Shown piece after piece: positions 1-5,310 of a stretch of DNA of 5,500 nt. The stretch comes from JALOAD01 sp023228995 [NCBI: Candidatus Muiribacterium halophilum]. GTDB taxonomy: Bacteria > Muiribacteriota > Muiribacteriia > Muiribacteriales. Numbering within the stretch: position 1 is the first letter of the stretch; the number at the start of each line of letters is the position of its first letter. The stretch is from NCBI GenBank assembly GCA_023228995.1, contig JALOAD010000104.1:1-5500 (forward strand), given 5' to 3'. Under the pieces are notes generated by a model. That model did no database searches, was not told the DNA's origin, and was given only the letters and a program-made list of their open reading frames with translations. A program made the translations under genes and the position numbers.

Positions 1-171
1 ATGAAAGAAGAATATGATGAATGTGTTAATATTTGGGAAAGTTCAATTTCAAAAGATGTAGATAAATTTGAAAACGAGTTCTTCTTTATTGTAAAATACT
101 TTGATAAAGAAAAAATACAAAATCTATATAAAAGGTGGAATAGATATGAGCAGAAAACCATTACCGCTTGA
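1..171 (+). CDS. C-terminal part of an unidentified protein upstream of rpoZ
   Basis: This reading frame is open from the first base of the window to a TGA at 169-171. The other two plus frames hit stops within the first 60 bases. The visible 56 residues are charged and aromatic, with a run of Phe (EFFFIVKYF) near residues 26-34 and a basic helix-like stretch (LYKRWNRYEQK) near the end. I see no signal peptide or membrane segment and do not recognise the family. The ATG at position 1 could be internal or a true start; there is no sequence upstream to decide. Guanylate kinase often precedes rpoZ, but this tail shows none of that family's C-terminal signature that I can recognise. The frame runs 26 bases into rpoZ, which suggests translational coupling, and the rpoZ ribosome binding site lies within it. 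The reading is supported mainly by frame openness and by this operon-like overlap. Confidence 0.5.
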   Translation: MKEEYDECVNIWESSISKDVDKFENEFFFIVKYFDKEKIQNLYKRWNRYEQKTITA

Positions 172-373
172 CAGAATCTTTGATAAGACAGGAAATAAAT
201 ATCTTTCAACTTGCATAATTATCAAGAGAGCTAGACAGTTATCAGAAAAAAACTCTCTTATTGCAAATGATATGAATATTAAAGCAGATAACAAAAATGT
301 TATCGAAACTACAGTTAGAGAATTCTTAAGTGATGAATTAATGACAGAGCAAGGAAAAGGTAAATTAATTTAA
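146..373 (+). CDS. rpoZ: DNA-directed RNA polymerase omega subunit (RpoZ)
   Basis: Omega is the small RNA polymerase subunit that helps fold and hold the beta' subunit. The 75-residue product has the family core: a leading helix (PLDRIFDKTGNKY, residues 6-18), a second helix with the signature KRARQL (residues 27-32), where other omegas have a similar RRARQM or KRARQL, and a third helix with TTVREFLSDELM. The length fits a short omega. The start was set at ATG 146 because AGGTGG (133-138) lies 7 bases ahead and the protein then begins MSRKPLPL. The in-frame ATG at 101 would add 15 lysine-rich residues, has no good ribosome binding site and would push the overlap with the upstream gene to 71 bases. 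The gene is followed by a hairpin terminator at 400-430 and converges on ispG. Confidence 0.82.
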   Translation: MSRKPLPLDRIFDKTGNKYLSTCIIIKRARQLSEKNSLIANDMNIKADNKNVIETTVREFLSDELMTEQGKGKLI

Positions 374-399
374 TTTATTTTAAAAAACAAAATAATGTT

Positions 400-437
400 A
401 TCCCGGTATTTATTCTAAACCGGGATTTTCTTTTTTA
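400..437. terminator. Shared bidirectional hairpin terminator between rpoZ and ispG
   Basis: ATCCCGGT at 400-407 is exactly complementary to ACCGGGAT at 419-426, giving an 8-bp stem with an 11-base loop. On the plus strand the stem runs straight into TTTCTTTTTT, a classic intrinsic terminator for rpoZ. Read on the minus strand, the same stem is followed a few bases later by a T-rich run (TTATTTTGTTTTTT, complement of 382-395), so it can also end the dxr-ispG transcript. The ispG stop codon (410-412) lies in the loop, and the arm at 419-426 encodes part of its last residues (NPGLE). Confidence 0.85.
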
Positions 438-1471
438 TTTATTATTTTCAAAAAGTGAAATTTGAATCTATCAAGTAATATATTGTAGGGAACTGTTTCA
501 ATTTCTTTCCCATGTACAAATATTATTCCTGTATCAATTCCTCCAGCTATACCAATATCAGCTTCTTTAGCTTCACCAGGACCGTTTACAATACAACCCA
601 TAACAGCAATAGTAATATTTGTATTATAAGCTGATACTATATCATCTACTTTATTTGCAAGACTTTGAAGATCTATTCCGCATCTTCCACATGTTGGACA
701 TGAAATAATCTCAGGCATATTAATATTGAAACCCATAAATTTAAGAATAGCTTTACTTACTTTTATTTCTTCGCTAGGAGAAGCTGTCAGAGAAACTCTA
801 AAAGTGTCTGCAAGTCCTTCTGATATAAGAAGACCCATACCTAAAGATGATTTAATAATTCCGTATTTAGGAATTCCAGCTTCAGTTATACCAGCATGAA
901 AAGGATATGGACATTTTTTTGATAGTAATCTGTATGAATCTAAAGTAGTTTTAACATTTGAAGATTTTAAAGATATAACTATATTTGAAAAGTTGTTTTT
1001 TTCAAAAAAATCAATATGTTCTAAAGCTGTTTCAACCATAGCTTTTGGAGAAGGATGTGTATATTTTGCAGGAAGACTTCCAGCATTAACTCCAATTCTT
1101 ATAGCAGTTTGATGATCTTTGGCACAATCTATAATAGATTTTACATTTTTTTCTAAACCAATATTGCCTGGATTTATTCTTATTTTATTTATTCCGTTTT
1201 TTATTGAAGATAAAGCTAATTTATAATTAAAATGAATATCACCAATAACAGGAATTGGAGAATTTGGCATGATTTTTTTTAAAGCTTCACTATCTTGTTC
1301 GTTTTTTATTGCCAATCTAATAATCTCGCATCCTTCAGTATATAGTTTTTTAATTTCTTTATTAACTTTTTTATAATCAGCAGTTGGAAAATCAAGCATT
1401 GTTTGAATTACAGGAGTTAATCCACCACCTATTGTGCATGTTCCGATTTTAACTTTATTTGAAATTCTCAT
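410..1471 (-). CDS. ispG: 4-hydroxy-3-methylbut-2-en-1-yl diphosphate synthase IspG (GcpE)
   Basis: IspG converts 2-C-methyl-D-erythritol 2,4-cyclodiphosphate to HMBPP, the penultimate MEP pathway step, in the cytoplasm using a [4Fe-4S] cluster and an electron donor. The 353-residue length fits the short bacterial form without the inserted domain of plants and some bacteria. The N-terminal TIM barrel shows GDIHFNYKLAL (77-87), IRINPGNIG (97-105), RIGVNAGSL (125-133), HAGITEAG (192-199) and GLADTFRVSLT (219-229). The C-terminal iron-sulfur domain has the three cluster cysteines, C258 and C261 (CPTC) and C293 (GCIVNGPGE), plus E300, the position of the fourth ligand glutamate in the family. An extra cysteine, C264, sits in CGRCG. 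The segment normally reading near VQSMTNT is IQTMLDF here. The ATG is the overlap codon with the dxr stop (1468-1471), and AAGGA (complement of 1481-1485) lies 9 bases ahead. It is second in a dxr-ispG operon. Confidence 0.96.
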   Translation of the reverse strand: MRISNKVKIGTCTIGGGLTPVIQTMLDFPTADYKKVNKEIKKLYTEGCEIIRLAIKNEQDSEALKKIMPNSPIPVIGDIHFNYKLALSSIKNGINKIRINPGNIGLEKNVKSIIDCAKDHQTAIRIGVNAGSLPAKYTHPSPKAMVETALEHIDFFEKNNFSNIVISLKSSNVKTTLDSYRLLSKKCPYPFHAGITEAGIPKYGIIKSSLGMGLLISEGLADTFRVSLTASPSEEIKVSKAILKFMGFNINMPEIISCPTCGRCGIDLQSLANKVDDIVSAYNTNITIAVMGCIVNGPGEAKEADIGIAGGIDTGIIFVHGKEIETVPYNILLDRFKFHFLKIINKKENPGLE

Positions 1472-2601
1472 ATTATACTATCCTTTACACAATTATAAAT
1501 ATTTTTATGCTCAGTTATTATGTGTTCTATTGAACTATATTTAATATCACCATATTTTTCAATAGCTTTTTCGATGACTACCGGTATTTGATTAAATGAT
1601 ATATGTTTTTTAAGAAAAGCTTCAACCGCAGCCTCGTTAGAAGCATTGAGTGCTATACAATGACTAGTTCCATTTTTCCCAGCATTGAATGCTAAATTTA
1701 AACATGAAAATTTTTTGAAATCAGGTTTTAATAAATTAAGCTTGGAAATTTTGAATATATCAAAATCATAAGTTTTCATTGGGAATCTTTCAGGATATGT
1801 AAATGATAATTGAATAGGACCTTTCATATTTGTAGCTCCTAATTGAGCTTTAAAACTTCCATCAGTAAATTCTACCATTGAATGAATTATGCTTTCAGGA
1901 TGGACTGTAATAAATATATTTTCATAATCAACATTAAAAAGATGATATGCTTCAATTACCTCAAGTCCTTTATTCATCATTGTAGCTGAATCAATAGATA
2001 TTTTTGCACCCATATCCCAATTTGGATGTTTAAGAGCTTCTTCAGGTAATATATCTTTAAAATCCTTTTTTGAATTTAAAAAAGGTCCACCTGATGCAGT
2101 TAACCATAATTTTTTTATATTATTATTGTTTTCTCCTTGAATACATTGAAATATTGCAGAATGTTCACTATCAACAGGTATTATTTCACATTTTTTTGCG
2201 TATGGCATGATAATTTCACCGGCTGTCACAAGGCTTTCTTTATTTGCAAGAGCAAGTCTTTTTTGATTTTTAACTGTTGAATATGTTACAGGTAATCCGG
2301 CAGCACCCACAATTGCATTAAGCACTATGTCAAAATGCTGATTTTCTATTATTTTTGTGCATTCGTTAATGCCAAAATATATATTTTTTTCAGGAAATTT
2401 GGTTTTTAATGATAAAAAAGAGCTTTCAAGTGTAGCAATTATAAATTCAGGATTAAATTCATTTATAATTTTTTCAGCTGATTTTACATTTGAGTGAAAA
2501 GTAAAACCTGCTAATTGAAACGAATTATTAAATGCTCTTATTATATCAATTGCTTGTGTTCCGATTGAACCGGTTATTCCTGCTATAAAAATATTTTTCA
2601 T
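1468..2601 (-). CDS. dxr: 1-deoxy-D-xylulose 5-phosphate reductoisomerase (Dxr/IspC)
   Basis: Dxr makes 2-C-methyl-D-erythritol 4-phosphate from DXP with NADPH and a divalent metal. It is the committed MEP step and the target of fosmidomycin. The 377 residues start with a Rossmann NADPH motif, GITGSIGTQAIDI (8-20), and contain LANKESLVTAGE (118-129). The metal and substrate site is intact: D144, S145 and E146 in PVDSEHSAIFQC, the SGG at 170-172, H192 and W195 in the flexible-loop motif HPNWDMG, and S205, N210, K211 and E214 in IDSATMMNKGLEVIEA. Downstream are HPESIIHSMVEF (234-245) and the C-terminal helical domain with LNASNEAAVEAFL. The start ATG (2599-2601) is preceded by AAGGAG (complement of 2615-2620) with a 13-base spacer, a little long. 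The gene overlaps ispG by ATGA, implying coupled translation. The M50 protease gene often placed between these two is missing. Confidence 0.97.
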   Translation of the reverse strand: MKNIFIAGITGSIGTQAIDIIRAFNNSFQLAGFTFHSNVKSAEKIINEFNPEFIIATLESSFLSLKTKFPEKNIYFGINECTKIIENQHFDIVLNAIVGAAGLPVTYSTVKNQKRLALANKESLVTAGEIIMPYAKKCEIIPVDSEHSAIFQCIQGENNNNIKKLWLTASGGPFLNSKKDFKDILPEEALKHPNWDMGAKISIDSATMMNKGLEVIEAYHLFNVDYENIFITVHPESIIHSMVEFTDGSFKAQLGATNMKGPIQLSFTYPERFPMKTYDFDIFKISKLNLLKPDFKKFSCLNLAFNAGKNGTSHCIALNASNEAAVEAFLKKHISFNQIPVVIEKAIEKYGDIKYSSIEHIITEHKNIYNCVKDSII

Positions 2602-2675
2602 AATTTATATTTTTCTCCTTTTAAATTTTATTGAAGCTCTGAATTATTAAATCAATCAGAAAGGACAATTGAACA

Positions 2676-2704
2676 ATTATACTAAATTTTTGATTTGTTT
2701 GCTT
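2676..2704 (-). promoter_or_regulatory. Possible dxr-ispG promoter (consensus -10, weak -35)
   Basis: On the minus strand a perfect TATAAT lies at 2681-2676, about 75 bases upstream of the dxr start, which predicts transcription from about 2669. The hexamer 17 bases further upstream (AAGCAA, complement of 2699-2704) matches TTGACA poorly. The call therefore rests on the -10 and its position. In such AT-rich DNA a chance TATAAT is not rare. Confidence 0.4.
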
Positions 2705-2717
2705 TAGATTTTATAAA
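2690..2717 (+). promoter_or_regulatory. Putative promoter for the structured RNA at 2719-2867
   Basis: TTGATT (2690-2695) and TATAAA (2712-2717) are separated by 16 bases. They match the sigma-70-type consensus at 4 of 6 and 5 of 6 positions. The predicted start, about 2723-2725, falls inside the 5' arm of the long closing stem, as expected for an RNA that begins with that stem. The match is moderate and AT-rich background makes such pairs common, but the fit to the RNA boundary supports it. Confidence 0.42.
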
Positions 2718-2718
2718 A

Positions 2719-2867
2719 AAGACAAAGAAAATTAATTGAGAGGAATTATGGAGACTGTTACGAAGTATGCAATATATGGAAGTATTGCAAGGTCGAACAT
2801 CGTAAGAGGGAATTTTACATAGAAGTTAAATTTCATGTGGTCCGATAAATTGATATTTCTTTGTCTT
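2719..2867 (+). ncRNA. Candidate structured RNA of unknown family
   Basis: No long gene covers this stretch, yet 2738-2845 is about 37% GC, against about 15% in the following 120 bases. Bases 2719-2730 (AAGACAAAGAAA) are exactly complementary to 2856-2867. After one bulged base, 2731-2737 pairs with 2848-2854 (one G-T pair), giving a 19-bp closing stem. Inside, 2758-2763 pairs with 2800-2805, and 2768-2775 pairs with 2782-2789 around an ATGGAA loop. A second hairpin pairs 2809-2815 with 2828-2834. The fold is thus a closing stem with two branches. I find none of the conserved sequences of SRP RNA, tmRNA, RNase P or tRNA, and no riboswitch I can name. A plus-strand transcript is favoured by the promoter at 2690-2717; the opposite strand could form the same stems. 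It could be a free small RNA, a divergent 6S-like RNA, or a leader of the ATPase operon. Confidence 0.55.
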
Positions 2868-2900
2868 ATTATTTGTTATGCAGAAAGAAATATTTATTTT
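2853..2900 (+). terminator. Possible weak terminator or alternative stem after the structured RNA
   Basis: ATATTTCTTT (2853-2862), which includes most of the 3' arm of the RNA's closing stem, is also exactly complementary to AAAGAAATAT (2884-2893). The resulting 10-bp hairpin has a 21-base loop and is followed by TTATTTT (2894-2900). With a single G-C pair it would be a weak terminator. It is mutually exclusive with the closing stem, an arrangement typical of attenuators and riboswitches. A/T-only complementarity of this length can arise by chance here. Confidence 0.28.
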
Positions 2901-2930
2901 CATGATTTTTAATAAATTATAATTAAATCT

Positions 2931-2959
2931 TTGACATATTCCTTTCGATTTAATAAATT
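2931..2959 (+). promoter_or_regulatory. Promoter of the V/A-ATPase operon
   Basis: A perfect TTGACA (2931-2936) is followed after 17 bases by TAAATT (2954-2959), a 4-of-6 match to TATAAT. The preceding A/T tract (about 2905-2928) resembles an UP element. The predicted start near 2966 leaves a leader of about 34 bases before the ATG at 3000. If this promoter is used, the structured RNA upstream is not part of the main ATPase mRNA. Confidence 0.6.
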
Positions 2960-2987
2960 GTATATTATTACAAATTAAAAACCTTAT

Positions 2988-2994
2988 TTGGAGG
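2988..2994 (+). promoter_or_regulatory. Ribosome binding site that fixes the start of the first ATPase gene
   Basis: TTGGAGG (2988-2994) sits 5 bases ahead of ATG 3000. Its first three bases form an in-frame TTG, which could be mistaken for a start codon. A start there would use the ribosome binding site as coding sequence and would have no site of its own, so ATG 3000 is preferred. Confidence 0.8.
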
Positions 2995-2999
2995 TATTC

Positions 3000-3308
3000 A
3001 TGTTTGAAGAAGTTCTTTCGGAAATAAGGGAAGCTGAAATTAAAAGTGAAAAGAAAATTCAGCTTTCAAAAGTAAAAAGACATGATAAAATTAAAGATAT
3101 AACAGAAAGCTTTGAAAAAGAACTTGAAAGTCTTTCAGATTATGAAAAACTACTTCAGTCAAGAGTTTTTGAAGAAGAAAGAAAAAAAGCAGAACAAGAA
3201 AGCATTGAAATAAGAAATAAATTTAATAAAGAAATAGCAAAGACAAAAGAAAACTCTCAAAACAAATTTGATCAAGCCGTGTCATACTTGATGGAGGGAA
3301 TTGAATAA
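3000..3308 (+). CDS. V/A-type ATPase peripheral-stalk subunit (H/G-like, NtpF/AhaH type)
   Basis: This small subunit pairs with subunit E to form the peripheral stalk that holds the catalytic head against the membrane subunit I. The 102-residue product is almost entirely predicted coiled coil. It is rich in Glu, Lys, Arg and Gln, has no Pro, Trp or Cys, and contains no membrane segment. The opening FEEVLSEIREAE (2-13) resembles the start of archaeal subunit H, and the length matches that family's roughly 100 residues. Sequence alone is low-complexity, so the assignment leans on position: it is first in an H-I-K order known from archaeal and ntp operons. Its TAA shares an A with the ATG of subunit I (TAATG, 3306-3310), so the two are probably translationally coupled. 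Residues before ATG 3000 are excluded because they would be encoded by the ribosome binding site. Confidence 0.75.
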   Translation: MFEEVLSEIREAEIKSEKKIQLSKVKRHDKIKDITESFEKELESLSDYEKLLQSRVFEEERKKAEQESIEIRNKFNKEIAKTKENSQNKFDQAVSYLMEGIE

Positions 3309-5248
3309 TGGCTATTTCAAGTGTAAAAAAACTAGGCATAATAGTGCTTAGAAATAAAAAAGAAGAGTTGATAAAAAAACTGCATAGTTTTGGTTATGTT
3401 CAAATAATCAAACCTGAAAATAATGAAAATTTATCATTAAATGCTCTACAGGATTTAAATAGTAATCTTGGTGAAATTGATGAAGCATTAAGTCATATTA
3501 GCAAATACCAAAAAAATGGCGGGCTAAAAGCACTTCTTGCAGGAAGAAAAGAAATTACTTTGTCAGATTTAACTCAGGAAGCAGAAAATTTTACAACAAA
3601 TGTAATTTCAAAAATTGGTGAATTAAAAAATAATATCAAAGAAAATGAAACTTTAATTGGCAATTGTAAAACTGAAATTGATAAATATAAATCTTGGACA
3701 TTTACCAATATATCAAAATCTGATTTTGAACATCTAAATCACACAATTGTTTATTTTTTATCTGGAAAACCAGATTGTTTTTTAAAATTAAAGGAAGAAC
3801 TTGCAAAAAACAGTATATCAACTGAATTATGTATTAATGAAGATAAAAATATTGTTCATGGTATTTTATTTAGTTTAAAAAAAGACAATGAAGATATTTT
3901 TGCATTAATATCAGGTTGTGGAGCTTCTATTGAAGAACCAGATTTAAATGAAAGTGCTTCTTTAAAAATAAAAAATCTTGAAGATAAAATTTTAGAATAT
4001 AGTAATAATATACAAAAAAATAATGAAGACATAAAACAACTTTCAAAATATTATGAAAAAATGACATTGTATTCAGATCATCTTCTTATTTTAAGAGATG
4101 AAATGGAAGTAGAAAACAATTTTAGTTATACAACATACTCAGCTTTTATAAAAATTTGGATATCAGAAAATCATATTGAAGAATTCAAAAATATTCTTGA
4201 AAAAGAAATAAAACAAATTCAAATTACTGAAATTTGTATTGAAGAAAACGAAAAACCTCCTGTAATACTTGAAGGCAATGGTTTTACTTCACCATTTCAG
4301 GCTATTACAACAATGTATGGAATTCCTGGCAAAGGAGAATTTGATCCAACTCCTTGGTTTGCACCGTTTTTTGTATTGTTTTTTGGTTTCTGTCTTTCAG
4401 ATGCTGGATATGGGATAGTAGTTCTTTTACTATCGATTAGCGGACTTATGCTTAAAGATATAGATAGAGATATAAAAAAAGGGCTTAAATTAATGGGTTA
4501 TTGTGGAATATCTACGATTATTATGGGAGCACTTTTTGGCTCATGGTTTGGCTGGACTCCTCAATCTGAAAGTTTTTTAGGTTCATTTCAAGTAATAGAC
4601 CCTAATGCTGATGCTTTGCTTCTTATGAAAATTTCACTGTTATTAGGAACTATTCAGATAACTTGGTCTAAAATACTGTCAGCAGCAAAAGCTTTTATGC
4701 ATAAGGATTTTTTAGGAGTTATAGAAGAGTTATTATGGTCAGTATATCTTGTTTCCTTTTTTATGAGTGCGGGTAAATATGTAGGATTTGTTGAAGGAAG
4801 TTCATGGTATTATCCATTCTTTGGTTGTATGGCTGGTCTTGTTGTGATAATTAATCTTATAAAGAGTAAAGCAAATATTCTTCTTAGACCATTTCAGAGT
4901 ATATTAAAACTTTATGATACTATAGGTTTTTTTGGAGATGCACTTTCTTATTCAAGACTTATGGCACTTGCACTTGCAACTGGTGGTGTAGCTTTAGCAA
5001 TAAATGTAGTTGCAGATCTTGCTATTACATTAATACCTGTTCCAGGAGTTAATTTTGTAGTAAAAATTTTAATACTAATATTTGGACATTCTTTTAATAT
5101 TATTATTAATGTACTTGGAGCATTTATTCATTCAATGAGACTTCAATTTGTTGAGTTTTTTCAGAAGTTTTTTGATGGTGGTGGAAGTATTTTTAAACCA
5201 TTTAAAATTAACACAAAACATATAAGACTTATAAAAGAATTAGATTAA
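3308..5248 (+). CDS. ntpI: V/A-type ATP synthase subunit I (membrane stator a-subunit)
   Basis: Subunit I provides the two half-channels through which H+ or Na+ reaches the rotating K ring, and it anchors the peripheral stalks. The product is 646 residues, normal for the bacterial/archaeal family. Residues 1-335 form the cytoplasmic arm, with coiled-coil stretches around 45-125 and 215-265. The membrane half begins at FDPTPWFAPFFVLFFGF (345-361) and SDAGYG (364-369), followed by hydrophobic spans near 393-413, 435-455, 470-487, 500-518, 550-577 and 583-605. The family's two key arginines are present: R550 in GDALSYSRLMAL, matching the essential arginine of yeast Vph1, and R610 in FIHSMRLQFVEF. 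GHSFN (593-597) and the C-terminal FFDGGGSIFKPF are also characteristic. GGAGGG (3293-3298) lies 9 bases before the ATG, which overlaps the preceding stop by one base. Ion specificity cannot be read from this subunit alone. Confidence 0.96.
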   Translation: MAISSVKKLGIIVLRNKKEELIKKLHSFGYVQIIKPENNENLSLNALQDLNSNLGEIDEALSHISKYQKNGGLKALLAGRKEITLSDLTQEAENFTTNVISKIGELKNNIKENETLIGNCKTEIDKYKSWTFTNISKSDFEHLNHTIVYFLSGKPDCFLKLKEELAKNSISTELCINEDKNIVHGILFSLKKDNEDIFALISGCGASIEEPDLNESASLKIKNLEDKILEYSNNIQKNNEDIKQLSKYYEKMTLYSDHLLILRDEMEVENNFSYTTYSAFIKIWISENHIEEFKNILEKEIKQIQITEICIEENEKPPVILEGNGFTSPFQAITTMYGIPGKGEFDPTPWFAPFFVLFFGFCLSDAGYGIVVLLLSISGLMLKDIDRDIKKGLKLMGYCGISTIIMGALFGSWFGWTPQSESFLGSFQVIDPNADALLLMKISLLLGTIQITWSKILSAAKAFMHKDFLGVIEELLWSVYLVSFFMSAGKYVGFVEGSSWYYPFFGCMAGLVVIINLIKSKANILLRPFQSILKLYDTIGFFGDALSYSRLMALALATGGVALAINVVADLAITLIPVPGVNFVVKILILIFGHSFNIIINVLGAFIHSMRLQFVEFFQKFFDGGGSIFKPFKINTKHIRLIKELD

Positions 5249-5249
5249 T

Positions 5250-5279
5250 TTAACAAAAAGAGTCATAGCAAAATATAAT
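5250..5279 (+). promoter_or_regulatory. Probable internal promoter before the K subunit gene
   Basis: TTAACA (5250-5255, 5 of 6 to TTGACA) and a perfect TATAAT (5274-5279) are 18 bases apart, inside the 62-base gap between subunits I and K. The predicted start near 5286 leaves about 25 bases before ATG 5311, with AGGAGG within it. This would allow extra transcription of K and downstream genes beyond the operon promoter. Confidence 0.5.
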
Positions 5280-5280
5280 A

Positions 5281-5295
5281 TCCTGGAAAACAGGA
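5281..5295 (+). other. Small hairpin ahead of the K subunit gene
   Basis: TCCTG (5281-5285) and CAGGA (5291-5295) form a perfect 5-bp stem with a GAAAA loop, ending 5 bases before the AGGAGG of the next gene. On a read-through I-K transcript it could mark a processing site or shield the end of the message. There is no T run, so it is not a terminator. TCCT could also pair with AGGA of the ribosome binding site (5301-5304), a possible but weak alternative. Confidence 0.3.
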
Positions 5296-5310
5296 AAATT
5301 AGGAGGAAAA

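Noticed and set aside
101-373. 90-residue version of RpoZ starting at ATG 101
   Set aside because: No ribosome binding site precedes it, the added residues are unlike omega, and ATG 146 has AGGTGG at a good distance.
2641-2700. Repeated ACAATT at 2665-2670 and 2673-2678 as an operator
   Set aside because: A six-base AT-rich repeat is expected by chance here, and no longer palindrome is present.
2748-2822. Similarity of KYAIYG in the small ORF to the start of NifH
   Set aside because: The match is six residues, with no following P-loop; a chance resemblance.
2719-2867. SRP RNA, RNase P RNA, tmRNA or tRNA
   Set aside because: It is too short for RNase P or tmRNA. It lacks the SRP apical loop sequences. 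GGTCGAAC resembles a tRNA T-loop, but no cloverleaf can be built around it. GTAAGAG and ACATAGAAG echo RNase P motifs only loosely and without the P4 pairing.
2719-2867. Firm call of 6S RNA
   Set aside because: The size and long closing stem are compatible, but the interior folds as two branches rather than a single rod with a central bubble, and I cannot match conserved 6S positions. It is kept only as an alternative.
2988-3308. TTG start giving a 106-residue first ATPase subunit
   Set aside because: The TTG overlaps the ribosome binding site TTGGAGG that serves ATG 3000, and no other site precedes it.
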